Both the position numbers and the translations under genes were made by a program. DNA of 21,509 bases, taken from Beroe ovata (lineage: Eukaryota > Ctenophora > Nuda > Beroida > Beroidae). Under the pieces are notes generated by a model, which was not told the DNA's origin, did not search any database, and saw nothing but the letters and a program-made list of their open reading frames with translations. This document shows positions 1 to 8,155 of the stretch, one piece after another (positions within the stretch are counted from its first letter, which is position 1; every line of letters begins with the position of its first letter). The DNA is taken from assembly GCA_946803715.1 (NCBI GenBank), contig CAMPET010000062.1, positions 235,439 to 256,947 of the forward strand, given 5' to 3'.

Positions 1-46
<46 letters not shown>

Positions 47-60
47 AACACATACACACA
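1..60. repeat. CA-dinucleotide microsatellite at the left edge
   Basis: The window opens with about 43 bases of uninterrupted (CA)n followed by a degenerate CA-rich tail. The right end of the window is also CA-rich, which suggests that the sequence may be a contig whose assembly stopped in simple repeats at both sides. Confidence 0.95.
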
Positions 61-84
61 TGTTAGCTTTTTAACGATGAACAG

Positions 85-120
85 ACACATGTCCCATAGC
101 TATACACATGTCCCATAGCT
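85..120 (+). repeat. 17-bp direct repeat, two copies
   Basis: The 17-mer acacatgtcccatagct occurs at 85-101 and again at 104-120, identical and separated by 2 bases. It lies in what I interpret as the intron upstream of the 208-514 exon. No function is apparent. Confidence 0.85.
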
Positions 121-207
121 CATGAATAAAGTCAATTTTCACCTAGCAATCACGATGTGTTTCCTACTTACCTAGTATTTCAAGCGAGCAACCCACTAAC
201 TTTTCAG

Positions 208-514
208 CAAAAAGTGGAAAGTATGGTTCAACCTGGGTTCGATAAAATACGGGCAATTCTACGACGCATTCCAGGACTCCCTAATGAGTCCATACCCTGA
301 GGCGAGCGATTTCTGGGCGAACCACTGCGGCAAAGACATGGATGTCCGGATGAAAGTGAAGGAGGGTGTAGTCACACTGAGTGGGAAGTTTAACAGGAAG
401 AAGAAGTGCAAGGACAAGAGCGAGTGTTTGAGGCTGGAGTTCAGAGGAGAGAAGATACTGGAGGGGGAGTGTGTTAACCCGGATGATAGGAATACAAAGT
501 TGAGAAGAAAGTAG
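208..514 (+). CDS. Terminal coding exon of an unrecognised gene (5' part outside the window)
   Basis: An acceptor (ttttcag, ending at 207) opens a frame that runs to a TAG at 512-514. An in-frame TAA at 197-199 lies just upstream, so the exon should begin at the acceptor; the first base (208) completes a split codon. The encoded C-terminus is about 101 residues. It starts with a Trp/Phe/Tyr-rich part (KKWKVWFNLG, then GQFYDAF) and ends Lys/Arg/Glu-rich with four cysteines (NHCGK, KKKCKDK, SECLR, GECVN). The antisense frames are Ser/Leu/Phe-rich, as expected for a shadow of a charged coding exon. I do not recognise the family. It is convergent with the Argonaute gene, leaving 127 bp between the two stop codons. 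The ATG at 284 is internal to this reading and probably not a start. Confidence 0.5.
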
Positions 515-640
515 CATCCTGGGAGAGGGACTATTGAGGACGATGCCCGTGAGGATTTACTCGATAACATAGCACTTTGCCATGAAGACAAATCTCCAGG
601 ATAACTTTCCCTTCTTCTCGAGTTTTCATTTGAAAAGTGG

Positions 641-646
641 TTTATT
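641..646 (-). promoter_or_regulatory. AATAAA overlapping the Argonaute stop codon
   Basis: On the minus strand AATAAA occupies 646-641 and overlaps the in-frame TAA at 644-642. It could serve as a poly(A) signal ending the short Argonaute transcript about 10-30 nt downstream, giving an extremely short 3' UTR. It could also be chance in AT-rich sequence. Confidence 0.3.
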
Positions 647-3602
647 TGTAATCATAGGGAGTGCCTGGCATTGAAATCTTTTCAACTATTTCCACAAGTA
701 CCTTTGTATAATCGTAACTTGACTCAATCAAGGCTTCAGCTGAGGAATCGATGTTTCTCTTTTTGACATCCGGTTTTTTGGCGGATGTCTTGATAATTTC
801 CGCTATCTGACGCTCTGTCAACGACCTGTTAAGATATGCTGAATTAATTATCCGTCTACTATTTTGCTATAATGAAACCACTATAGATGGTCAACTTACC
901 TGACGCAAACAATGTGGCGATTACAAGCCTGACAACATTCCTGCAATAACAAAGTAGCAAACCTATATCCTGTCACCAATGTTAACAGGAATGTTGCTAA
1001 CAAACCTGTCAACATTCCTGCTATCGTACCTGATACAACGTTGACCCTCCACAACTGAGCATAACTCTATCGGCTGGTAAATTGATCTTGACTTGGGTTC
1101 GACCTGAGTTACGAGAGACACGAATTACCGCGAATCATCTCCAGATTTCGGAATTTCAAATTTCAGTATTTCAACGGGGAACCGAATTGAATTAAAATCT
1201 AAACATCGACAACTCAGTTGGTACTACAATATACTTCTCTCACTTGTATGGTTGGTAAGTGAGGATGTTTCAACGTGATGCCCTTCTTTTCAAAGTACTC
1301 AGCCACTGACACGTTTGCTAATGTATCTCTTTCTGGAAAAAGAGGTATATATCATAGAACTGAGACCTATAGCATCCGTGGGGAAAGACGAGACTCGGAC
1401 ACCGATTGATGTTGATTTTTTCGGTTGTATGATTGTTTGTGTCTGTCTGTTTGTTTGTGTGTCGATTTGTTTTCTGTTCGTAAACTCCCCTTTACCTTTG
1501 AACATGTGCTTATTCGCGGGTGTTTCTGTCATTCCTATGACACGATGTTTCCTCTTGTAACCATTGTGGGACACTTCTATTCGTAACCCTCGCAGATGAT
1601 CGTTAATCTGTGGAATGGCGATACAATATGAACAGTAGTAGTTTAAGTAGTAGTTATTGCAGAGCTACCGCTGGGCTTTCTTTAGAAAGCCCAGCTTTCT
1701 GCATGTCACATTGCCCCTGTAGCCAAAAAGAGTCGGAAATGTTATAATTGATCTTAGCCTCTACCCCCGCATATTCAAGACAGTAGGATGAGAAAAGCAA
1801 GCCCACCTTCTTGAGGTCCTGTTGCTTGAAGAATGTCTTATTCGGACATATTGAATTGATCAGTTGCTGCAAATCCTGCTGTTTATAGAATGCGGTGTGT
1901 TTCTCATCAATATTTACCAGTAACTTCCACTGGCCTGCAATGAACATCAGCTATCACATTCGAATAGCCATTAATGCAAACAAATTAATAGTGGTCATAT
2001 AGATCGTTATATTTGATATTTGATAATATATCCAATGATATGTTCTATGCCCATTTCACAGCCACACCTGGTTTGACTGCCATGACTGAACCGGACCACA
2101 ACTGAATTCCATCTCCCAACTCTGCAACCTTTTGACCACGGGGAAAGTAATTCCTGCCATAGCTCATGTAACTTAACTTTGGCATAAATCCAAGAATGAT
2201 GTCAGCACATGAGAACAGATTATGGGGAATTGCTTGGTTTTCCTTTTCTTTTCGATAGAGTGCCTGTGGTTAAAGGGAAAGATGGACTTTGAATCCCCAG
2301 ATCAAAATTTAGTACACTTTTGTGGTACAGGGTACTATTCATGGCACAACGGATAATACCTCAATATCAGCAAAGTCAATGACTTGATTCGTTGGCTGTA
2401 TTTCAATATTAATACACTCCTCTCTGACTTTGTCACTTTTAAAGTTTACCGGCAGTGTAGCCTGTAAAATGTGTTTTGTATAGGTACAACTGTACATGTC
2501 ACATCAAAGTTTACTTAAGCAATTAACAATAGATCTCTTTATGATAACACAATGTAGATGAAATAACACACTCTCGGTTTGTACACATTTAAACCAGTAT
2601 AGGTGATATTTACCTTCTTATCCAGATTTTCTATTTTCTTTGTTGTGTACATTATTTTACTACCATCAAACACAGGGTATAGGCCTGCAATTAACAGCTA
2701 TGAATAGCCAAGAATAAACAGTGGAAGAAAAATCATTGAATCAGGAGTGATACTGTAACAGGATAATCATAGGTTTACCTGTGAAATACATTTCCTTGTA
2801 ATCATTCACCATATGGTTGAAAATGTGAAGTGCAAGGCTTTTGTTTGCTTTCAAGACTTTGTCTGGTAACTAGGGTTTAGTAAAAGTCAAGAAAATGAAT
2901 TGTGTTTAAAGGTTGAATACAAAAAGGTTGCTGTGATTTACTCACAGCTATTGTAACGTTATACTGATAAATCTTCATCGTAGATGTGTGTTTAACTTCA
3001 TAGAAGTTAGTATAAAGTTCGATTGTTCTCCCTTCCACACCATAGTCCTTCCTGAAGCAAGGAAAAAATCAAAGTAGCTCACTTATCATTGACAAGGTCG
3101 ATAAAGCGATAGAAACTCAAGCCAGATAAACAGTCCCACCTTTTGAGAAGTTCCAGTGTCTTTGGTTTTCTGTGTGATGTCCATGGGTTCTGAATTTTTC
3201 CTTCAGCATCATAAGTTGGAACAACTGCTGCTTCACTAGATGAAGGACAGGGAGAAGGGTCTGAGGAGATGCTTGGTAGTGATCCAACTTGAGGGTTTAC
3301 AACTGGCTGGCCCCTACCCCTTCCTCTACCACCTCTGCCTTTTCCCGGAGGTTTGGCAGGAGATGATGGACTATTTATAGCTGGAGTACTGATTTCAGGG
3401 GGTTTTACTGCTGGGACTGGTGGCTTCTGACTGTATAGCTGTGTTGGAGCTGCCTCTAATGCTGTCCCTGAGATAATTTGAAACATATTAGTTATGCAGA
3501 GCCAGAACAATGAAGTCATTCAATGATTCAAAGCATAGAACACTCACTAGGTTTTGATCTCCCTCTCCCTCTACCACGTGGAACAGTCTCAAGGTTTGCC
3601 AT
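642..3602 (-). CDS. AGO-like: Argonaute-family protein, AGO clade (N-L1-PAZ-L2 only; no MID/PIWI seen)
   Basis: Coding exons, read on the minus strand: 3602-3548, 3467-3140, 3051-2946, 2869-2779, 2684-2614, 2461-2360, 2263-2068, 1934-1807, 1607-1496, 1332-1244, 1103-1030, 825-642. All junctions are GT-AG and phase-compatible; the sum is 1536 nt, or 511 residues. Argonautes bind small guide RNAs; PAZ holds the guide 3' end. The N-terminus is RG-rich (PRGRGRGRSK; a second RG block near residues 57-70). The N domain (about 129-215) has KDYGVEGRTIELYTNFYEV and LYPVFDGSK. L1 (about 218-300) has MSYGRNYFP. PAZ (about 305-450) contains WKLLVNIDEKHTAFYKQQ, RGLRIEVSHNGYKRKHR, VAEYFEKKG, HPHLP and VEGQRCI. 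These align in order with animal AGO, not with PIWI-clade proteins. The usual Tyr of YPHLP is His here. The last exon enters L2 (SLTERQIAEIIK) and meets TAA at 644-642. Family length is about 850, so MID and PIWI are absent. Alternatively, a donor at 701 (aag|gtactt) leads to exons beyond the window. Family confidence is high; the 3' end is uncertain. Confidence 0.88.
928..1021. repeat. CAACATTCCTG repeat cluster in Argonaute intron 11
   Basis: A 17-bp unit is present at 928-944 (cctgacaacattcctgc) and 1005-1021 (cctgtcaacattcctgc), one base different. An inverted copy of its core (caggaatgttg) lies at 986-996. All three sit inside the last intron (1029-826) of the Argonaute model. The inverted copy could pair with either direct copy in the pre-mRNA. 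Confidence 0.7.
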
Positions 3603-3626
3603 CACATAAACTGGAACTCTGAACAA

Positions 3627-3662
3627 GTATATTATGTAGTATATTATGTAGTATATTATGTA
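3627..3662. repeat. Three perfect 12-bp tandem copies just upstream of the Argonaute ATG
   Basis: The unit gtatattatgta occurs three times without change at 3627-3638, 3639-3650 and 3651-3662. The array begins 25 bp upstream of the Argonaute start codon, so it lies in its 5' UTR or core promoter and may vary in copy number. Confidence 0.9.
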
Positions 3663-3962
3663 GGAATGGGATTGAGCTACCTATTTATATCTCAGTTATT
3701 TATTGAAATGGCCCACAGTCAATATGAAGATGAAAACTAAATGCATTCTAATTGTAAATGAAAAACCTGATTAGATAGTAAGACAACACACTACTGAACA
3801 AGTGTGAAACCCCTCAACTATGTGATGAAACTGATCACATACTTACTGATAGATCCACGACATAAGCACAAATGCATCTCAGCATCTGGTCAGCACCAAA
3901 CTGAAATGTTAAACTTGTAATCTTATTCTAATCTGATCGACAAATCATAATAATGAATACAA

Positions 3963-4037
3963 TTGCCGGATGTTATCTGTCCGCTGTTTCTTGCGCGCGG
4001 CGCGCGCAAAAAACAGTGGACAGATAACATCCGGCAA
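3963..4037. mobile_element. Fold-back MITE-like element 1 (75 bp)
   Basis: The whole element is one inverted repeat. The left arm begins ttgccggatgttatctgtcc and the right arm ends ggacagataacatccggcaa, with a GC-only centre (gcgcgcggcgcgcgc). The arms pair almost perfectly, with isolated mismatches. The 7-mer aatacaa flanks it at 3956-3962 and 4039-4045, as a target-site duplication would. Its arms resemble those of the element at 4087-4197. It encodes no protein, so any mobility would depend on a transposase elsewhere; family unassigned. Confidence 0.7.
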
Positions 4038-4086
4038 AAATACAAAACCAGCGCGCGCAAGGCCAAGGTCACTGGTCACGCATATA

Positions 4087-4197
4087 TTGTCAGATTTTAT
4101 CTGACCTCAGTTTCTCGCGCGGGGCGCGCGCGCCTTCATCGAAGGCCTTCGATGAAGGCGCGCTCGCGCGAGAAACAGGTCAGGTAACATCTGACAA
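4087..4197. mobile_element. Fold-back MITE-like element 2 (111 bp), same family as element 1
   Basis: Left end ttgtcagattttatctgacc and right end ggtcaggtaacatctgacaa form long arms that continue through ctgtttctcgcgcg-type sequence to a perfect palindromic centre (cttcatcgaaggccttcg and on). The 8-mer gtcacgca occurs at 4075-4082 and 4198-4205, directly abutting the right end and 4 bp from the left end, consistent with an 8-bp target-site duplication as made by hAT-type transposases. No coding capacity is seen. Shared arm pattern with element 1: TTGYCRGATGTTAYCTG, then CTGTTTC and GCGCG. Confidence 0.72.
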
Positions 4198-4214
4198 GTC
4201 ACGCAGCGCAGGGC

Positions 4215-4569
4215 TTAATTTGTCGATCGATGATAGACCCTGTTGAGAATTTCGTTTCGCGCGCGCGCGCCGCGGCGCAAACTTATTCTCTTGCTGACGC
4301 ATTGACGCAAGCCGCGAAGCGGCTTGCAGTTGCATCAGCGGTCTGGCATCTAAAAATGCTGTATAATAAGCAAATAACATCATATCTTGCCTGGCGTTGC
4401 TAGGCCCTAAAGTGCTGACGCCGCGCGCGAGCCGCTAAGCGGCGAGCGCCAATCCGCCAAGTGCCAGCAAAAATAGTTTTTAATATGAGCGAGAATAATT
4501 TGCGATTAATTTACAGCGCACGCGCACGCGCAAAGATATTCTCGACAGGGGCTATCATCGACCAATTTA
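4215..4569. mobile_element. MITE-like element 3 (about 355 bp) with ~50-bp terminal inverted repeats
   Basis: The left terminus (about 4215-4268) reads ttaatttgtcgatcgatgat, then agaccctgttgagaatttcg and a GCGC run. The reverse complement of the right terminus (about 4569-4515) reads taaattggtcgatgatagcc, then cctgtcgagaatatctttgc and a GCGC run. The ends are therefore clearly homologous inverted repeats. Two inner hairpins occur: caagccgc/gcggcttg near 4309-4327 and gccgct/agcggc near 4430-4443. No ORF of note and no clear target duplication is seen. The ends differ from elements 1 and 2, so this is another family. Confidence 0.65.
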
Positions 4570-4889
4570 GGTGCTATACAATTTTTTTTTCTTTTGACAT
4601 GATACAAATCTAAATAAAACGTTTCGATTTGCCCATCCAATGTAATGTCGCATGACATTCGTGATTGCACATTGTCATTATTTAATTTATTATGGCTCTC
4701 ATGTCATATCGAGTAAATCATTCAATTGAATTGAATTCATTCCTGTTGATGTATGCAAGCAATTCTATGGATGACATTGACATACTTTTGGTCCTTTAGC
4801 CTAATCCGGACTATGTTTCGTTTTTGACAGAGAAATTCACTACAAATTTCAGCCAATGTTAGCCACAAATGATTATGATCTGAGAGAGA
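4570..4889. other. AT-rich upstream region of TAPT1
   Basis: No gene or repeat is recognised here. It must contain the 5' UTR of TAPT1. An in-frame TGA at 4881-4883 lies three codons before the chosen ATG, which fixes 4890 as the first possible start in this exon. Confidence 0.4.
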
Positions 4890-7878
4890 ATGAAAAACAA
4901 TAACAAAGTGCGACATAATCAGAAAAGGCAATCCATCTTCAATTGCCTCTTTGATGAGGTGAGCTTGATTCACTCAGTCTACTTCTAATTGCACTCTGTT
5001 GTTGAGATAGAGGTCAGATTGTCTTAATTTTGTAATTGATTGCTCTCAATTCACTATATTCCATTATTGAACAGGTTGTTCAAGGTTCTGCAGTTGGCGA
5101 GGATGATTCAAAGTATCTATTAAAGGAACAACAAATTATCACATTCCTTAATATCCCATGTGAGTTCTCAATCTTTAGCAAGTAATTGTATATTTTCTGT
5201 TGTCTGCATAAAGGTATCTCAAACATTTAACTTCACAGGGGAGCTGGAAAAAGTGCTGTATCTTGGTTATTTGGTGTGTTTAGATGCATATCTGTTCATT
5301 TTCACTTTTCTTCCCATAAGAACTGTATGTACTCTTCTCAAGATGCTTTCCTGGTTGTGCAAAAAAGTTTTGTTTCTGCAGCCTTCTCCTGTTGATAAGG
5401 TTATAGTAATACAATACTTGTCAAGATTGATTTTTCCACATTATCTAGTAAGTCATCATGACTATATATGGTATATAATGAACTTAATGCCACAGGGTTT
5501 GGTATGCGACCTATTCAGACTCATTATCATGTCAATAAGCCTCTTTGTGTTGTCAAGAGTGAACATATCAATGCTTTATCACTTGATCAGAGGACAAAGT
5601 GTTATAAAGCTCTATTTCATCTACAATGTTCTGGAAATCTTTGACTATCTTTGCTTATCATTTGGTGAGTTATCAAGATTTGATTTGATTCATGAGGACC
5701 TGATGTCAAAGTGGTTTGTGATTGAGAAAATCTTGCTTCCTTCAGGCAATGATGTCATGGATGCACTTTTCTGGCTCACTATAAGAAACAAAGCAAGAAA
5801 AAGAGAGCATCTCAGCTTGCTGTGGCATTTGGTTCTGGCCTGCATCTACACTCTCATTCATAGCATGGTTTTCCTAATTCAAGCTATCTGTTTGAGGTAT
5901 TGCACAGTATATCTTCACAATATTTATATTGAAGCTAAAAGGGGCTCGTAAAACTTGAATCCACATTTTCAAACCCTATTTTCTTCCCCAGTGTTGCAAT
6001 CAACTCTCACAACAAAAGTCTGCTCGTAGTCATGACATCAAATCAGTTCATGGAACTGAAATCTTACCTATTCAAGAAATTTGATAGAATAAATAACTAC
6101 CAGGTACAGTGTAATGCTTGTAGTACATTAGTTTCACCATTCACAAGCATATAATATGATATCAAGTCTCTTCTATTCTACACGTGTATTACTCTTACTT
6201 CCTACCCTGATAATTGAAGGCAGCACTCATCAACATACCAACATGTATTGTGATCAACCTTATTATCCCAGATTGTGGCACGTGACATCAGAGAACGGTT
6301 TCAGTACACTGTCATTTTCATAGTTGTTTTTGTGAGGAATATGTCTCAACTAGGTGAGAATGCAACATATTGTCAGGATTATTTCCCCGAAATTAGGGCA
6401 TTTATCTTAGGATATCGTCATTTATTAACGTCATCAGTCATGATCCTCTTTCAGAATGGCAGAGCTCTCATATCTTCGATATTCTACCGGACATAGTGTT
6501 GATAATTGTCAGCGAAGTTCTGATAGATTGGATAAAACACGCGTTTGTTACGCGTTTCAACGGCATTTCCGCCTCATCATACACCGATTATCGAGTTGGT
6601 ACAGATATAGATATGTTCGAGCAGCGATAGAATTCGTAGTATCTGTCTTGTTCACTTCTAATTTCCCTTCTCCCATTAGTTCCAGCTGTATGACGATCTC
6701 CTGAATCCAGCGCTCTTCAGACAAACATTCAGTAACCGTATGGACATGATGGCTAGGAAGATATTATTCATTCCAATGCCACTTGCCTGCCTCACTATAA
6801 CTGTTCTTATTGAGGTGCGTACCGAACCTATATCATGAAATGAGACTTATACAATGAGATATATACAATTTTAATTGTAATAACTGTAGTATTGTATTGT
6901 AAATGTAGTAGGCATGCATAGGATTTTCATTATGGTATCACCCAACTGCTACAGGTGATTCCAGAGGATATGGAATTGAGTATGATGCACTATGTCAAAT
7001 ACGGCGGAGCTGTTGTTCTTGTCCTCTTTATCCTGAAAGTCATTAACATGGGTCTCATCCTACATAACGCGGAGCGACTCCGAGCAAAAACAACCAAGTA
7101 CACAACACCACGGATACCCCCTATCAGGAACGTCAATTCTCAAGTTCAGATCCGCCTCCCATCGCCCCCACCCTTTTCCGATGGAGACGACGATGACGAG
7201 GACGAAGACCCGCTCAAGAATCTCGTCTCTGACCGTGCGTCGGAGACGGACGTTAAACGGACGATGTCAGAAATTGAAGACGACGTAGTCGGGCTGAGAC
7301 CGATAACAAAAGCGTCATCTGCGCCCGATCTCTCCTTTACCGATTGTTTGGAAAGTTCGCCCGAGACGTTCCACACGCCACACAAACACTCGTCAGAGAC
7401 CCCTTCCCTTGTCTCCTCCCCAGGTGGGATTCCATTCCCGAGCGGCGGCCAATCCCTCGACACCTCCCCCACAGATACCGAGGCACGTGACGAATCACGT
7501 GACTCACTCGCGCGTAATTCATCTTCGTCACGTGATTCCACAGTATTGGAACGGTCATGTCACATGTTCCCTGGCGATTTTACTTCACGTGACTACCCTA
7601 CGGATTATTCGCGTGACTATCCGCGTGATAGCTCACGCGAAAGTCCGCGTGACGGCTCACGCGACTGCCATAGTCGCAAGGCGTGTGGCTGCATCTGCGT
7701 GTGCTCCGGCGGTTTCACATCATCTGGATCTCGTGCCCCGCCTGGCATCAGTCAAATCCCCGGTCACAGGTCACCCGGGGCACAGAATTGTCACGATATC
7801 GAGAATAAGCCTCCAGCACACATCATAAATCACCTTAAAAACGTGTGTTTTATTCTGATTTCTGGGTTTGACCAATGA
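4890..7878 (+). CDS. TAPT1: TAPT1 (transmembrane anterior posterior transformation 1) homolog
   Basis: Exons: 4890-4958, 5075-5159, 5239-5399, 5496-5664, 5746-5896, 5992-6103, 6272-6353, 6455-6594, 6680-6814, 6955-7878. The sum is 2028 nt, or 675 residues. TAPT1 is a multi-pass membrane protein of the DUF747 family; vertebrate TAPT1 is linked to Golgi/ER traffic and cilium formation, and yeast Emp65 is related. Conserved blocks in order: IPWELEKVL and CLDAYLFIFTFLPIR (about 51-80), MLYHLIRGQSVIKLY (131-145), NDVMDALFWL, AINSHNKSLL, LFKKFDR, ARDIRERFQY, FVRNMSQL, KHAFVTRFN, ARKILFIPMPLA and a last membrane segment near 383-403. Exon 10 adds a hydrophilic tail of about 270 residues with an acidic run near 446 and SRD/PRD repeats at about 545-608, which I do not recognise from other TAPT1 proteins. 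The donor of exon 8 is chosen at 6595 (gttggt, weak) because only this keeps frame and alignment; the better-looking gtacag at 6599 would shift frame. Homology is certain; the tail boundary is less so. Confidence 0.93.
7481..7672 (+). repeat. TCACGTGAC-type coding repeat (SRD/PRD) in the TAPT1 tail
   Basis: The codons tca-cgt-gac and variants (gcgtgac, ctcacgcga) recur, encoding ARD, SRD, SRD, SRD, SRD, PRD, SRE, PRD and SRD. Perfect CACGTG hexamers lie at 7484-7489, 7496-7501, 7529-7534 and 7586-7591. Because TCACGTGA is palindromic, the antisense frame also spells SRD, which explains the long shadow ORF on the other strand. Alternating Arg and Asp next to Ser suggests a disordered, phosphorylatable tail. 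Confidence 0.75.
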
Positions 7879-7887
7879 AACGACAAT

Positions 7888-7888
7888 N
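7888..7888. other. Ambiguous base (N)
   Basis: Single N ten bases after the TAPT1 stop codon; it does not affect the reading frame. Confidence 0.99.
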
Positions 7889-7929
7889 GCGAAAAAGGAC
7901 AGTGGATGGGACATATATAGAAGACTAGA

Positions 7930-7935
7930 AATAAA
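7930..7935 (+). promoter_or_regulatory. Candidate poly(A) signal of TAPT1
   Basis: AATAAA begins 52 nt after the TAPT1 stop codon (7876-7878), a plausible position for a short 3' UTR. A second AATAAA occurs near 8650. Confidence 0.5.
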
Positions 7936-8155
7936 TTGATTAACATGATTAATTGATGTTGAAATGTGCAATTGTGAACACGACGATGACCAGAGCTTTC
8001 TTGGACGATGTTCTTAAGTTTTTTCGAACACCAAATCTTTCTCATAGGTACTGAATACGTGAAATAGATATTCATCTAAAATTCTTTTCAAATTCTTTTT
8101 GTTCCCGTGTATATCGTATATTTTTCACAATACCACTGCATAGTGCGCAATATTA

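Larger units (their letters stand above)
3603..4889. promoter_or_regulatory. Divergent promoter region between Argonaute and TAPT1
   Basis: The two start codons face away from each other 1,287 bp apart (Argonaute ATG at 3602, TAPT1 ATG at 4890). This interval must hold the 5' UTRs and promoters of both genes, unless non-coding first exons lie elsewhere. It contains a 12-bp tandem repeat next to the Argonaute start, and three GC-rich inverted-repeat elements at 3963-4569. The rest is AT-rich with no recognisable gene. Confidence 0.6.

Noticed and set aside
259-591. Minus-strand ORFs of 110 and 78 codons
   Set aside because: Ser/Leu/Phe-rich shadows of the plus-strand charged exon at 208-514; they contain no Argonaute MID motif.
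1654-1947. 97-codon minus ORF as a single gene
   Set aside because: Only 1934-1807 is coding (Argonaute exon 8); the rest is read-through past the donor at 1806 into intron.
3963-4383. ORFs over the GC-rich hairpins (3963-4187 plus, 4180-4383 minus)
   Set aside because: They run through inverted-repeat arms with Arg/Ala-rich simple composition; no domain and no splice partner.
5160-5951. 263-codon ORF as one intronless gene
   Set aside because: It starts in intron 2 of TAPT1 and reads through introns 3, 4 and part of 5; alignment with TAPT1 requires their removal.
7146-7541. 131-codon antisense ORF with SRD motifs
   Set aside because: The SRD similarity follows from the palindromic TCACGTGA repeat; the sense frame carries the TAPT1 core.
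7409-7828. 139-codon plus ORF in another frame of TAPT1 exon 10
   Set aside because: His/Val/Arg-rich frame shadow of the SRD repeat region.
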